Notes: generated from the sequence alone by a model not told the origin. A DNA stretch of 64,000 nt from Pseudomonadota bacterium (GCA_008501635.1 QQUJ01000030.1:186001-250000); one strand, 5' to 3'; positions 47,759 to 60,219 are shown, numbered from the stretch's first letter. Translations and numbers: made by a program.

Positions 47759-48892
47759 CTAGCCTGTCAGCAATGGCGCCATGCGCTTACGCAATGTGTG
47801 CAGCGCGGCGATCAATCCATCGACGTCGGCGCGGCTGTTACCCACGCCGAAACTGACCCGCACCGCACTGAATGCCACCTCGCGCGCCACACCCATCGCC
47901 ACCAATACATGACTGGGATCGCCGCTGCCGCTGTGGCAGGCCGACCCGCTGGAAACAGCGATGCCGTGGCGATCCAGGTGCAGCAATGTGGTCTCGCCAT
48001 CGATGCCGGGTAGCGCGAACATGACGGTATTGGGTAAGCGTTCGGCATCAGCACCCAGTACCTTGGCACCATGCAGCTCGGCGAGACGCGAAATCAGGTA
48101 GTCACGCAGCCCTTCGGTGTGAGCCCGACGCTGCGCCTGCTCATTAGCCGCCAGTTCAGCCGCACATCCAAATCCGGCAATGGCCGCCACATTCTCCGTG
48201 CCTGAGCGCAGTCCGCGCTCCTGTCCGCCACCCCGGAGTATCGGTTCGAGATCCAGCGCCTTGTCCACAACCAGCGCACCCACGCCTTTCGGCCCGTTGA
48301 GTTTATGCGCCGACAAGCTCAACAGATGAGCACCCGTATCGGCAAAGCGCAGTGGCAGTTTGCCCGCCCATTGCACAGCGTCGGTGTGCATCACTACACC
48401 CCGTGTACGCGCCACAGCGGCCAGCTCAGCCACCGGTTGCAGCACGCCCGTCTCGTTATTGGCCGCCATCACCGAACAGATGCGGGTATCCGCGGAGAGG
48501 CCATCCATCAGGGACTCCGGTTGCGCGCGGCCCTGATCGTCGACGGCAATGGTCTGTGTCTCCCAGCCATCCCGCTCCAGCGCCTTCGCCGGCACCAGAA
48601 CACTGGGGTGCTCCACAGCGCTGACTAACAGGCGGCCCGGCTGTACGGTTTGCGCCACCCCCGAGAGTGCCAGGTTGTTGGCTTCGGTTCCCCCGCTGGT
48701 AAAGATCACCTGCGACGTCTGCACACCGAGCCACGCGGCAACCTGTTCACGCGCCGCTCCGACAGCGCCGCGCGCGGCGCGGCCAACGCGATGCACGCTG
48801 GAGGGGTTGCCACAATCGAGAAACGGCAGCATCGCCTCGCGAACCCGCTCATCAAGCGGGCTCGTGGCGTTGTGATCGAGATAAGCAGTCAT
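47759..48892 (-). CDS. Second cysteine desulfurase (NifS/IscS-like)
   Basis: 377 residues from the ATG at 48892 (MTAYLDHNATSPLDERV). The PLP lysine is in SAHKLNGPKGVGALVVD and the catalytic Cys in SSGSACHSGSGDPSHVL. This loop differs from the neighbouring IscS, and the protein is 20 residues shorter, so it is not a recent duplicate. It lies 37 bp after iscR, where iscS usually sits. It may supply sulfur to a separate acceptor, such as TusA. That role is inferred. Confidence 0.88.
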   Translation of the reverse strand: MTAYLDHNATSPLDERVREAMLPFLDCGNPSSVHRVGRAARGAVGAAREQVAAWLGVQTSQVIFTSGGTEANNLALSGVAQTVQPGRLLVSAVEHPSVLVPAKALERDGWETQTIAVDDQGRAQPESLMDGLSADTRICSVMAANNETGVLQPVAELAAVARTRGVVMHTDAVQWAGKLPLRFADTGAHLLSLSAHKLNGPKGVGALVVDKALDLEPILRGGGQERGLRSGTENVAAIAGFGCAAELAANEQAQRRAHTEGLRDYLISRLAELHGAKVLGADAERLPNTVMFALPGIDGETTLLHLDRHGIAVSSGSACHSGSGDPSHVLVAMGVAREVAFSAVRVSFGVGNSRADVDGLIAALHTLRKRMAPLLTG

Positions 48893-48929
48893 GACGGGTG
48901 GCCTGTGCGACCTTCCGCTCGCTATGGGC

Positions 48930-49400
48930 TCAGGAGGTGGCCGACTCGACCGTGAACTGCTGAACACGCTTCTCCTGACGATCGGAAATCTCGCGAATCG
49001 CGCTGCGCTCGACCAGCTGGCCCAGGGATATGTTGCTGAGAAAGTCCTGAATCTGCTGGCTGAGATCGCACCACAACTCATGGGTCAGACAGGTATCGTT
49101 GTCCTGGCAGTTGCCCAATCCGCCGCACTTGCGAATATCGACATCCTCATCCACGGCCGTAATCACGTCGAGGACGGCGATTTCCGGTGCCGCGCGCGCC
49201 AATCGGTAGCCGCCGCCGGGGCCACGGACGCTGCTCACCAATCCACGACGGCGCAGGCGCGAAAAAAGCTGCTCCAGATAGGAGAGCGAGATTCCCTGGC
49301 GTTTGGAAATATCTGCGAGCGTGATAGGACCATCCTTGTAATGGATGGCCAGATCCAGCATCGCCGTTACTGCGTATCGTCCTTTGGTCGTCAATCTCAT
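48930..49400 (-). CDS. iscR: Fe-S cluster regulator IscR
   Basis: 156 residues, Rrf2 family. The winged helix is at about residues 1-70 ([38 protein letters not shown]). The cluster ligands C92, C98 and C104 with H107 ([16 protein letters not shown]) match E. coli IscR exactly in number. It senses Fe-S status and represses the isc operon when loaded. It is first of iscR-nifS-iscS-iscA. Confidence 0.96.
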   Translation of the reverse strand: MRLTTKGRYAVTAMLDLAIHYKDGPITLADISKRQGISLSYLEQLFSRLRRRGLVSSVRGPGGGYRLARAAPEIAVLDVITAVDEDVDIRKCGGLGNCQDNDTCLTHELWCDLSQQIQDFLSNISLGQLVERSAIREISDRQEKRVQQFTVESATS

Positions 49401-49431
49401 GGCTGCACTCCGCCTCTACAACAGTTGCCGA

Positions 49432-49462
49432 ATTATCCCACAAAACAAAGTGTTTATGTCAA
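49432..49462 (-). promoter_or_regulatory. Candidate iscR promoter
   Basis: On the minus strand TTGACA (49462-49457) and GATAAT (49437-49432) are separated by 19 bp, slightly wider than ideal. The hexamers are otherwise near consensus. It lies 32 bp before the iscR ATG and its -35 overlaps the cysE stop region. No clear IscR operator was recognised. Confidence 0.45.
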
Positions 49463-50304
49463 TTACTCGCAAGGCGCGACTCTGAGTCGGGCGGCTCGGG
49501 ATCGCCCGCGACGTGCGCCTTCTGGCGTTCGCCCTCGCCGGGCGCGGTACTGGCAATCTCGCACGGTTCCAGGTCGGGCACATCCACGTCACCGGGCTCG
49601 GCGCCAAGCTGCTTCAACGCCGCGCACATCGCCTCCATGCGCTGATCCATGCCGTGGATGTGGTCGAGCATGCTGTTGATGGCATGGGCCACCGGATCGG
49701 GCATGTCGCGTGTCGTGCCATAGGCATCGAAACCCATCTTTTCCGCGATGGCAGCACGCGCCTTGGCCTGTTCGGGATCGACCCTGTCGGGTTGGCGCGT
49801 GGCCACGACGCCCGGCACCCCGACCACCGTGGCTCCCGCAGGTACGTCCTTGAGTACGACCGCGTTGGAGCCAATGCGTACCCCGTCGGCGATGGTGATC
49901 GGCCCAAGAACTTTTGCACCGGCTCCGACCACCACATCCCTGCCCAGCGTGGGATGACGTTTACCGCGATCCCATGAGGTGCCACCCAGGGTGACGCCAT
50001 GGTAAAGCGTGCACTCATCCCCGATCTCGGCCGTTTCACCGATTACCACACCCATACCATGGTCGATGAAGAGCCGACGGCCGATGCGGGCCCCGGGATG
50101 GATCTCGATACCGGTAAGCCAGCGCGCGATATGGGACACCATACGCGCCAACCACTTCAGCTTGTGGTTCCACAACCAGTGCCCCAAACGGTAGCTGATC
50201 AGAGCGTGAATACCGGGATAGGTCGTCAGCACCTCAAAGGTGTTACGCGCCGCCGGATCGCGGTCGAAGACGCAACGGATGTCTTCACGCAGATGATCAA
50301 ACAT
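49459..50304 (-). CDS. cysE: Serine O-acetyltransferase
   Basis: 281 residues from the ATG at 50304 ([23 protein letters not shown]). A left-handed beta-helix of hexapeptide repeats with [30 protein letters not shown] and [22 protein letters not shown]. It makes O-acetylserine for cysteine synthesis and so feeds the desulfurases downstream. It ends with an extra acidic tail of about 50 residues that lacks hexapeptide repeats. The cysE-iscR pairing is common in gammaproteobacteria. Confidence 0.95.
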   Translation of the reverse strand: MFDHLREDIRCVFDRDPAARNTFEVLTTYPGIHALISYRLGHWLWNHKLKWLARMVSHIARWLTGIEIHPGARIGRRLFIDHGMGVVIGETAEIGDECTLYHGVTLGGTSWDRGKRHPTLGRDVVVGAGAKVLGPITIADGVRIGSNAVVLKDVPAGATVVGVPGVVATRQPDRVDPEQAKARAAIAEKMGFDAYGTTRDMPDPVAHAINSMLDHIHGMDQRMEAMCAALKQLGAEPGDVDVPDLEPCEIASTAPGEGERQKAHVAGDPEPPDSESRLASN

Positions 50305-50523
50305 GGAAAACCTCTCGATAAATGATGGGCCGGCTATCTTGCAAAAAACTTTAAGGCGTCGTGCGGCAACATCGCCGAGAACCGCTCTGCGGGTGCGAAC
50401 CCCATCGATTGGCGCGGTATCGGAAAGCAATCTCCATGTCTATTTCAAACCCCATAAAACCTATCTAATCACTCAACTACGGTCAGAATCGCATAGTAGC
50501 AGAAAGCCCTTCAGCGTGCATGG

Positions 50524-51249
50524 TCATTCGTGACGCCGCGCCTGCCGTTGGGCCGCTTTCAGAATGCCGCGCAGCAGATTGACCTCGGTCTGTTCCAGAT
50601 CGATGCGGTTGAAGAGCCGCTTCAGGCGCCGCATCAGCTGTTTCGGCGCCTCGGGATGGAGGAATCCGATCTCGACCAGCGCCTCCTCCATGTGCTGGTA
50701 GAGCCCCTGGATCTCCTCGTCGCGGGCCAAGGGGCTGTCGCGTTCCGGCACCGGGACGCGTGCCTCGCTGCTCGCAAGCTTGAGTTCGTAGGCGATCACC
50801 TGGACGGCCGCACCCAGATTCAGTGAGCTGAAGTGTTCGCTGGTCGGGATATGAATCAGATGAGCGCAGCGTTCCAGTTCCTGATTGCTCAGCCCCGAGT
50901 GCTCGCGGCCGAACAAAACAGCTACCCGCCCCTCCTGCGCGCCACGCCACAGCATTGTGGCCGCTTCGCGCGGTTCGAGCGCCGGCCAGGGAATGGTGCG
51001 CAAACGCGCGCTGGTGGCCATCACCAGCGTGCAATCGGACAGCGCTTCGTCAAGATCCGCGCACACCCGCGCCTGTGCCAGCAGATCGTCGGCTCCCGAA
51101 GCGCGCGCGGTGGCCTCCGCGCTCGGAAAACGCTCGGGCGCGACCAGGGTCAGGCACTTGAGGTCCATATTTTTCATGGCGCGTGCCGCGCTGCCGATGT
51201 TGCCGGGGTGGGTGGTGCCCACCAGAACGATCTCTATGTTTTCGAGCAT
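50524..51249 (-). CDS. trmJ: tRNA (Cm32/Um32) methyltransferase TrmJ
   Basis: 241 residues from the ATG at 51249 (MLENIEIVLVGTTHPGNIGSAARAMKNM). SPOUT-class knot motifs VAVLFGREHSGLSNQELERC and IPTSEHFSSLNLGAAVQVIAYE are clear. It 2'-O-methylates position 32 of several tRNAs. It is divergent to suhB with 114 bp between. The 219-bp gap to cysE holds nothing I can name. Confidence 0.94.
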   Translation of the reverse strand: MLENIEIVLVGTTHPGNIGSAARAMKNMDLKCLTLVAPERFPSAEATARASGADDLLAQARVCADLDEALSDCTLVMATSARLRTIPWPALEPREAATMLWRGAQEGRVAVLFGREHSGLSNQELERCAHLIHIPTSEHFSSLNLGAAVQVIAYELKLASSEARVPVPERDSPLARDEEIQGLYQHMEEALVEIGFLHPEAPKQLMRRLKRLFNRIDLEQTEVNLLRGILKAAQRQARRHE

Positions 51250-51363
51250 GGTGAGAGAAGGTACCGTTGGGCACCAGCCCACGCAACCGGCCATCACTGG
51301 CTTGTCACCGACTGCACTCGGTTGCTATCCTTGCCCGCCCTTCGCGTAGCTATGGCCACATCC

Positions 51364-52164
51364 ATGCACCCCATGCTCAACATCGCCGTGCGCGCCGCCC
51401 GCGCCGCAGGCAATCAGATCCTCCGCTACGTCGATCGCCTGGATACGCTGAACGTGTCGACCAAGCAACGGAATGAGTTCTTTAGTGAGGTCGATCAACT
51501 TGCCGAGCAAGAGATCATCAAGGTGCTGCGTAAATTCTACCCCGACCACGCCATCCTCGCCGAGGAGAGCGGTGCGCAGGGCAGCAACGATGACTACACC
51601 TGGATCATCGACCCGCTCGACGGCACCACCAATTTCCTCCATGGCTTCCCGCAGTTTGCCGTCTCCATCGGGTTGCAGCACCGCGGCCAGATCGAGCAGG
51701 GCGTCATCTACGATCCGCTGCGCAACGAGCTTTTCACCGCCACCCGGGGCTCGGGTGTACACATGAATGACCGGCGCCTGCGCATCAGCCGCAAGGAAGG
51801 GCTGGAGGGCGCACTATTGGGGACCGGCTTCCCCTTTCGCGATATTCACCACCTGGAGGCCTACCTCGCCATGTTTCGTGATCTCTTCCCCCTTACAGCC
51901 GGTATTCGGCGGGCGGGAGCTGCCGCGCTCGATCTTGCCTATGTGGCGGCAGGACGGCTCGATGGCTTCTGGGAGATCGGCTTGAAACCCTGGGATATGG
52001 CAGCGGGTGTACTGATGATTCAGGAGGCCGGCGGCAGTGTCAGTGACTTCAGCGGTGGCAAAGCCTATCTCGAGACCGGCAACGTGGTCTGCGGCGCACC
52101 CAAGGTCCACGCGCAGCTGCTCAGCACCATCCAACCCCACCTGCTCGATGATCTGAAGCGCTAG
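51364..52164 (+). CDS. suhB: Inositol-1-monophosphatase SuhB
   Basis: 266 residues from the ATG at 51364 (MHPMLNIAVRAARAAGNQIL). An in-frame ATG at 51352 adds four residues. Metal-site motifs AEESG, WIIDPLDGTTNFLHG and WDMAAGVLMIQEAGG are complete. SuhB hydrolyses inositol monophosphate and in E. coli also joins the NusA antitermination complex for rRNA. The trmJ-suhB divergent pair is conserved. Confidence 0.95.
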   Translation: MHPMLNIAVRAARAAGNQILRYVDRLDTLNVSTKQRNEFFSEVDQLAEQEIIKVLRKFYPDHAILAEESGAQGSNDDYTWIIDPLDGTTNFLHGFPQFAVSIGLQHRGQIEQGVIYDPLRNELFTATRGSGVHMNDRRLRISRKEGLEGALLGTGFPFRDIHHLEAYLAMFRDLFPLTAGIRRAGAAALDLAYVAAGRLDGFWEIGLKPWDMAAGVLMIQEAGGSVSDFSGGKAYLETGNVVCGAPKVHAQLLSTIQPHLLDDLKR

Positions 52165-52254
52165 CCCGACCCGATGGGCGACGGCTCAAGTTTCAGCCGC
52201 GTCGCCCGAAACAGTGGTAAGGAAACTCACGCTTTCTCACCACAGGAAATGGGG

Positions 52255-52545
52255 ATGGCCCACCACGATCACAGATCGAACAGACCGACCGCGCTCCTCG
52301 CGGACAAGGCGCTCGAGTTGGTGATGCGCGACGTGCTCGGCGGGATGAGCGAATTGGCCACGATCGCTGGTTTTTCGCCCGCCCCCTGCGAGTTCGAGAT
52401 CCTGGAACCGCGACGCACGCCGGTGCGTGTCGAGCCTGGAGCCACGGCGCGCATCCTGCACTACCCCGGTCCGATTCGTGAGAGAAGCGCCGACGTCGTG
52501 GATTTTCTCACCCGCCGTGAACTATCGAGCGTGTCCGGGCGCTGA
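52255..52545 (+). CDS. Hypothetical protein, 96 residues
   Basis: Probable start ATG at 52255 with AGGA 7 bases upstream; an earlier frame from 52174 is open too. It is soluble, with no signal peptide, membrane segment or recognised motif. The His-rich start (MAHHDHRSNR) is followed by a helix-like stretch (LADKALELVMRDVLGGMSELA) and a strand-rich part. It lies between suhB and the convergent secF, 18 bp from the secF stop. I do not recognise it. The ribosome site is its main support. Confidence 0.5.
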   Translation: MAHHDHRSNRPTALLADKALELVMRDVLGGMSELATIAGFSPAPCEFEILEPRRTPVRVEPGATARILHYPGPIRERSADVVDFLTRRELSSVSGR

Positions 52546-52563
52546 AATCGAGGTCACCCCCGG

Positions 52564-53505
52564 TTACAACTGTGCGCCGTCGCCCACATCCTCTTTCTGC
52601 GGCGGCATCAAATCCTGCTTGCTGACACCCAGTGCCAACGCCACGGGGCTGGCAACGTAAATCGACGAATAGGTACCCACGACAATGCCGATGATCAATG
52701 CGGTGGCGAAGCCGTGGATGATCTCACCACCCAGTAAAAACAGCGCCACCAGCACCAGCAGCGTGGTCAGCGAAGTCATCAAGGTGCGCGAGAGCGTCTG
52801 GTTGAGGGAGGTATTGGTGATCTCCGTTGGGCTTCCCTTGCGCATTTTGCGGAAGTTTTCCCGGATGCGGTCGAAGACCACGATGGTGTCGTTGAGCGAG
52901 TAGCCGATCACCGCCAACACCGCTGCCAGCACCGGCAGATCGAATGGCAGCTGCAATACCGAAAACACGCCCAGGGTGATAATCACGTCGTGGATCAGTG
53001 CTGCGACCGAACCCACGGCAAAGCGCCATTCGAAACGGAACGCCACATAGATCAGAATCAAGATTAAAGCAGCCAAGGCTGCGAGTCCGCCGTCTTCCGC
53101 GAGTTCCTCGCCCACCTGCGGGCCCACGAACTCTACACGACGCAGCTCGGGTTGAGCCGCCCCGGTTGCGCCGCGCAGCGTGTTGAATACCTGGGTACTG
53201 AGATCGGCGCTGCTAACCCCCTCGCGCGGTGCCAGGCGCACCAGCACGTCACGCGAGGTGCCGAAATGCTGCACGGTGGCGTCGCCGAATCCGCCGCTTC
53301 CCAGCGCCGTGCGCAAACTACCGAGATCGGCCGAATCCTGATAACCCACCTCGATCAGCGTACCACCGGTAAAATCGATGCCCAGGGCCAGTCCACGGGT
53401 GGCTAAAGACCCAATGGAGACGACCAGCAGCACGGCCGAAACGATCATAGCAATGCGTCGCAGTCCCATGAAATCAAAGTGAGTTTTCTTCTGCAAGAAA
53501 CGCAT
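52564..53505 (-). CDS. secF: Protein translocase subunit SecF
   Basis: 313 residues with six membrane segments. Family marks are LALGIDFTGGTLIEVGYQ in the first periplasmic domain, GYSLNDTIVVFDRIRENFRK and the LNQTLSRTLMTSLTTLLVLVAL helix. With SecD it uses the proton gradient to help SecYEG complete secretion. It is 21 bp after secD. Confidence 0.97.
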   Translation of the reverse strand: MRFLQKKTHFDFMGLRRIAMIVSAVLLVVSIGSLATRGLALGIDFTGGTLIEVGYQDSADLGSLRTALGSGGFGDATVQHFGTSRDVLVRLAPREGVSSADLSTQVFNTLRGATGAAQPELRRVEFVGPQVGEELAEDGGLAALAALILILIYVAFRFEWRFAVGSVAALIHDVIITLGVFSVLQLPFDLPVLAAVLAVIGYSLNDTIVVFDRIRENFRKMRKGSPTEITNTSLNQTLSRTLMTSLTTLLVLVALFLLGGEIIHGFATALIIGIVVGTYSSIYVASPVALALGVSKQDLMPPQKEDVGDGAQL

Positions 53506-53526
53506 AGCAGCTTTCCCGTCAACCGG

Positions 53527-55380
53527 TTAGATGGCAAGTTTGTGGACGCGTTTGCGTCCATAGATCAGATTGATCACCGCTCGAGTACCCATGATGGCGG
53601 TAAACATCGAGGTGACGATGCCGATGGAGAGGGTCACGGCAAATCCCTTGATCGGGCCCGTACCGAAGCTGAACAGCACGATGGCGGCGATCAGGGTGGT
53701 GATATTGGCATCGGCGATGGTCGAGAACGCCTTTTCGTAGCCGGCCTGAATCGAAGCCTGCGGTGAATTACCCAGGCGCAACTCTTCGCGGATGCGTTCG
53801 AAGATCAGCACGTTGGCATCCACCGCCATACCCACGGTGAGCACGATGCCCGCGATACCCGGCAATGTGAGCGTCGCTTGCAGCAGCGACAACACCGCGA
53901 CGATCATGACCAGATTGGCAAACAGCGCAAGATTGGCCACCAGGCCGAAGAGCCGGTAATAGAGTGCCATGAAGAACAGCACCACCACGAAACCGACCAG
54001 CACCGAGGTGAAACCCTGATCGATATTGTCCTGGCCAAGACTGGGGCCGACGGTGCGCTCCTCGATGATCTGCACCGGGGCGGCCAGAGCGCCGGCGCGC
54101 AGCAGCAAGGCGAGATCGCGCGCCTCGTTGGAGCTGTCCAGCCCGGTGGTCTGAAAGCGCTTGGAGAAGTGGTCGCGGATGGTGGCGACGTTGATCACCT
54201 CCTCCACGCGGCGCACCGAGTTCACCGGCTTGCCGTCGACGAGGCGTGTTTCGGTCTTGTTCTCGATGAACACCACCGCCATCGGCTTACCGATGTTTTC
54301 GCGTGTCACCTGGCTCATTTTCTTGGCGCCAGCGCCGTCGAGCGTGACAAATACCGCGGGGCTGCCGCTCTGCTGATCAAAACCGGAAGCGGCGTCAATG
54401 ATCTGATCACCGGTAACGATCACTCGCCGGTCGAGCAGGATCGGTGCGCCGTTACGCTCGCGATAGAGCCGCGAACCGGGCGGCACCTGTCCCGCCAACG
54501 CTTTTTGCACATCGTGCGTGCCATCGACCAACCGGTACTCCAAGGTCGCCGTGGCACCGAGAATCTCCTTGGCGCGCGCGGTATCCTGCACACCGGGCAG
54601 CTGCACCACGATGCGTGAACTACCCTGCTGCTGAATCACCGGTTCAGCGACGCCCAGTTCGTTGACACGATTACGCAGCGTGGTGATGTTCTGCTGCAGC
54701 GCGAACTCCTGAATCTCGTTGCGCTCCTGCTCCGAGACCACACCCAGCAGCGCGATATCGCTGCCTTCGCCTTCGTCGCTCAGCTTGAGCCCCGGGAACT
54801 CGCGTTCGATCTGCGCGCGCGCGGCGGAGCGTTCAGCGGCATCGCGAAACTTGACCCGCACCCCATCGCTGTCGCGGTTGATGCTGATGTAGCGCACCTT
54901 GCTGTCACGCAGCAAGGTGCGCAGGTCACTGATATAGCGCTCCTCGGCCTGCTGCACAGCAGCCACCATGTCCACCTCCATCAGGAAGTGCACGCCGCCC
55001 CGCAGATCCAACCCCAGGTACATGGGCTGCGCATCCAGCGCCTGCAGCCAGGCGGGAGTGCTGGCCGCCAGGTTCAGGGCCACGATGTAGTCGCCGCCCA
55101 GCGCCTGCTTGACCTGATCCTGCGCCGCAAGCTGGGCATCGGTATCGGCAAAGCGCACCAGAAGCCGGCCCTCTTCCAGCTCCAGTCCCTTGGCCTTGAG
55201 ATTGGACCGCGCCAGAGCCGCCTCCACCTGCGCCTGGGTGGATAGATCGACCTTCGCCGTGCGTGTCGCAGAGATCTGCAGAGCAGGATCCTCGCCAAAC
55301 AGGTTGGGAAGGAAGTAGAGCGTCCCGACCACTAAAACGACCAGGATGAGCAGGTTTTTCCAGAGGGGATAGCGATTCAT
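53527..55380 (-). CDS. secD: Protein translocase subunit SecD
   Basis: 617 residues, usual for gammaproteobacteria, with the N-terminal helix (NLLILVVLVVGTLYFLPNLFG). A large periplasmic part with GLDLRGGVHFLMEVDM and VQLPGVQDTARAKEILG follows, then five C-terminal helices with GMAVDANVLIFERIREELR. It works with SecF and YajC. The yajC-secD-secF order is conserved. Confidence 0.97.
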   Translation of the reverse strand: MNRYPLWKNLLILVVLVVGTLYFLPNLFGEDPALQISATRTAKVDLSTQAQVEAALARSNLKAKGLELEEGRLLVRFADTDAQLAAQDQVKQALGGDYIVALNLAASTPAWLQALDAQPMYLGLDLRGGVHFLMEVDMVAAVQQAEERYISDLRTLLRDSKVRYISINRDSDGVRVKFRDAAERSAARAQIEREFPGLKLSDEGEGSDIALLGVVSEQERNEIQEFALQQNITTLRNRVNELGVAEPVIQQQGSSRIVVQLPGVQDTARAKEILGATATLEYRLVDGTHDVQKALAGQVPPGSRLYRERNGAPILLDRRVIVTGDQIIDAASGFDQQSGSPAVFVTLDGAGAKKMSQVTRENIGKPMAVVFIENKTETRLVDGKPVNSVRRVEEVINVATIRDHFSKRFQTTGLDSSNEARDLALLLRAGALAAPVQIIEERTVGPSLGQDNIDQGFTSVLVGFVVVLFFMALYYRLFGLVANLALFANLVMIVAVLSLLQATLTLPGIAGIVLTVGMAVDANVLIFERIREELRLGNSPQASIQAGYEKAFSTIADANITTLIAAIVLFSFGTGPIKGFAVTLSIGIVTSMFTAIMGTRAVINLIYGRKRVHKLAI

Positions 55381-55394
55381 GACGACCAGCTTGT

Positions 55395-55721
55395 TTATTC
55401 GGACTTGGTGGTGCCCTTCGGCATGACGTTGGCGATCGCGTGCTTTTGCACCTTTATCTCGACGTTGTCAGCGATCATGACGGTGGCAAAGTTATCACCT
55501 ACATCGGTGATCTTGCCGAGGATCCCCCCACTGGTGACGACCTCATCGCCCTTACCCAAGGTCTCCACCATTTTCTTGTGCTCCTTGGCGCGCTTTGATT
55601 GCGGACGGATCAGCAAGAAATAGAAGACCACGAAGATCAGAATCAGCGGCAGAAAACCGATCAGTTGGTTGCCCGTTGCCGCCTCGCCCTGTGCCAGGGC
55701 GTCGGTGATAAAAAAGCTCAT
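55395..55721 (-). CDS. yajC: Sec translocase accessory subunit YajC
   Basis: 108 residues from the ATG at 55721. A single membrane helix (about 20-40; IGFLPLILIFVVFYFLLIRPQSKRAKEH) is followed by a small cytoplasmic domain (GDEVVTSGGILGKI). It binds SecDF. It lies 220 bp after tgt and 14 bp before secD. Confidence 0.96.
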   Translation of the reverse strand: MSFFITDALAQGEAATGNQLIGFLPLILIFVVFYFLLIRPQSKRAKEHKKMVETLGKGDEVVTSGGILGKITDVGDNFATVMIADNVEIKVQKHAIANVMPKGTTKSE

Positions 55722-55941
55722 GGAGTGCTTTCCTTGTGGCTGTTGAAAAAACGGATTAGCCGCCCGTCGCGCCCAGGCTGTTCCCCCGAGGCCGGGCCGG
55801 CGAAAGCGCGTATTGTAACCTGAACCGTTTGAAATAGGCGAAAGGGTGGAGAACGACCGGGAAAGGCAGGGTATCCGTCCGCCAACCCATTCGTTTTCGT
55901 TCCCCGTACGGGCCGCGGCGCACACGTCGCCGGCACGCTGC

Positions 55942-58153
<2,212 letters not shown>

Positions 58154-58248
58154 GGGGGGCGCATCTTACCGCCCCCACCCCTGCCACGGCCACCCTCGAC
58201 GCACCGGCGCGGTGGGCGCGCAACCATACCAGACCCGGTGGCAGCCGC

Positions 58249-59937
58249 TCAAACCTTGAAGCGATTGACCAGCTGCTCCATGCGTGTGGCCAACGCGGCG
58301 ACCTGATCCGCGGCATGCGCGGTTTGCTGGGCCTCATCGGCAATCGCCTCGGCCTTCTGGTTGGTGGCCACCACGTTGCGGTTGATCTCCTCGCTCACCG
58401 AGTTCTGTTCCTCGGCTGCGGTGGCGATCTGGGCGGTCATTTCGTTGATGGTCTTGATGCCGCCTGCGATCTCGGCGAGCGACTCCGCCACCTGATCCAC
58501 CATATCGGCGCTCTGCTTTGCCTTATCGCGTCCCTTGCCCATCACCTCGACGGCGCGCGCCGCGCCCGCCTGCAATTGGGCAATCATCGCCTCGATTTCG
58601 CGGGTCGACTCCTGCGTGCGACTCGCCAGTGAGCGCACCTCATCGGCGACGACCGCGAATCCCCGTCCCTGGTCACCGGCCCGTGCCGCCTCGATGGCGG
58701 CGTTCAGCGCCAGCAGATTGGTTTGATCGGCCACGCCACGGATCACGTCGAGTACGGTACCGATCTCTTCCGATCCCTTGGCCAGATTGTTGATCACCTC
58801 GGCTGCCCCGGCAATCTGCACGACCAGGGCCTCGATGCCGCCCATCGCCTCCACCGCCTTCAAGGCGCCGGATTGGGCATTGTCGTTGGTCGATTGCGCG
58901 GTAACGGCGGCCTCCGCGGTATTGCGCGCCACCTCCTGAACCGTGGCCACCATCTCGTGCATCGCGGTGGCCAGCTGCGCGGTCTCCCCCTGCTGCTCCT
59001 TGACCAGTGTCACCGAATGTTCGGTTACCGCCGATGTCTGTTTGGCCGCGCCGCTGAGCTGCGATGCGGCACTGACGATCTCGCCGACCAGACCGCGCAT
59101 ACTCTCGGCCAGGGCATTGAAAGTCCCGGCGATGAGCGCCACCTCGGATGCGCCCGATTCGTCAACGCGTTGGGTCAAATCACCCTCGGCAATCCTGGCC
59201 GCCGCTTGCGATACGCCTATCAGGCGCCGTTGCAGCCCCTGGCGCACCACCAGGAACATGATCACCCCGAGCACCACGAATGCCGCCACCAGGCCTGCGC
59301 CGATCTTGGCGCTGAGCACGGCACCGATCGCCACCTGTTCCGTTATCGGCACCATCACCTCCAGGATGCCCACCACGTCGTTCAGCTTCCAATCGGTTTT
59401 GGGGCTCGATTCATGGCTGTTGTGGCAGCGCACACAATCCTCGCTCACCATGCGATCGGCGATCGCCACCCGCACGAACTCCTTGTCGCGCTGAACGACG
59501 GTTTCTTCCGGTGCCGCCCGAATTCGTGTCCACGCATCCTGCGCGAAGGCATCCAGCTGGCGATCCTTGCGCCACGGGAACGGGTAGGCGCTGTACTGAC
59601 GAATGGAGAGTCCATCCTTGCCGAATTCTGCGTTGAGATCGTGAATGACGGTATCGGGCGACGGAATGTAGCCGATCCCCTTCGCCTTGTGCTCGTGAGA
59701 AACCTGAATCGGGTAGATGATCACGCGGGTCAGTACATTGTCGGCGTAGTAGTTGCGGATGGTCCGCATCTGATCGGCCGTTTGCCTGGCGGAGCGCACC
59801 GCGCTGTCGACCGCGTTGTTCTCGATGGCCTGGGGGATATAGATCGACAGGGCGCCAATCGCCATGATCGAAAACACCCCAAACGGAATCATCAGGCGCC
59901 ATACGAGGCTACGGCGGCCACTCGCGGAACTTTTCAT
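58249..59937 (-). CDS. Methyl-accepting chemotaxis protein with heme-c sensor domain (DUF3365-like)
   Basis: 562 residues from the ATG at 59937, after AAGGGG. Layout: first membrane helix (about 13-35), a periplasmic sensor (about 36-208), a second helix (about 211-232), a HAMP domain (about 233-286) and the signalling domain (about 290-562) with the highly conserved hairpin tip [32 protein letters not shown]. The sensor resembles DUF3365/Tll0287 and contains CVRCH at 168-172, a covalent heme-c site facing the periplasm. It probably senses redox state or a gas and controls motility through CheA/CheW. No CheR-docking pentapeptide is seen at the C-terminus. No other chemotaxis gene is nearby. 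Confidence 0.9.
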   Translation of the reverse strand: MKSSASGRRSLVWRLMIPFGVFSIMAIGALSIYIPQAIENNAVDSAVRSARQTADQMRTIRNYYADNVLTRVIIYPIQVSHEHKAKGIGYIPSPDTVIHDLNAEFGKDGLSIRQYSAYPFPWRKDRQLDAFAQDAWTRIRAAPEETVVQRDKEFVRVAIADRMVSEDCVRCHNSHESSPKTDWKLNDVVGILEVMVPITEQVAIGAVLSAKIGAGLVAAFVVLGVIMFLVVRQGLQRRLIGVSQAAARIAEGDLTQRVDESGASEVALIAGTFNALAESMRGLVGEIVSAASQLSGAAKQTSAVTEHSVTLVKEQQGETAQLATAMHEMVATVQEVARNTAEAAVTAQSTNDNAQSGALKAVEAMGGIEALVVQIAGAAEVINNLAKGSEEIGTVLDVIRGVADQTNLLALNAAIEAARAGDQGRGFAVVADEVRSLASRTQESTREIEAMIAQLQAGAARAVEVMGKGRDKAKQSADMVDQVAESLAEIAGGIKTINEMTAQIATAAEEQNSVSEEINRNVVATNQKAEAIADEAQQTAHAADQVAALATRMEQLVNRFKV

Positions 59938-60090
59938 TGATATCCCCTTCAGCAAATCGCGCTCCACCCACCCGAATCATTCGGCTCGATCAGTTCTGTT
60001 TATTGTTCGGCACGCAAAATACCGCACATTTGTTGGATCTCCTACGATATCGGCGATCGCGGGTACTCCTTGAGTGCTTCCAATCAACGC

Positions 60091-60119
60091 TTGGCGCTCT
60101 ACCGGGGTTTCCTTATAAT
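60091..60119 (+). promoter_or_regulatory. Sigma-70 promoter of tRNA-Leu
   Basis: TTGGCG and a perfect TATAAT are separated by 17 bp. Predicted transcription start near 60126, just before the tRNA at 60133. Confidence 0.75.
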
Positions 60120-60132
60120 CCGCCGTTCGCGC

Positions 60133-60219
60133 GCCGGGGTGGCGAAATTGGTAAACGCAGCGGACTCAAAATCCGCCGGTGGTGACACCTTGAGGGTTCG
60201 AGTCCCTCCCCCGGCACCA
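60133..60219 (+). tRNA. tRNA-Leu (CAA)
   Basis: An 87-nt class II tRNA. Acceptor GCCGGGG pairs with CCCCGGC, the anticodon stem is GCGGA/TCCGC with loop CTCAAAA giving CAA. A variable arm (CGGTGGTGACACCTTG) follows, then the T arm GAGGGTTCGAGTCCCTC, and CCA is encoded. Confidence 0.97.

Noticed and set aside
46509-48892. Two desulfurases as an assembly duplication
   Set aside because: The proteins differ in length and in the catalytic loop (SSGSACSSA versus SSGSACHSG), so they are distinct genes.
50305-50523. IscR-type operator upstream of cysE
   Set aside because: Only a half-like TTGAGT-TTAG pattern is seen, without the symmetric second half.
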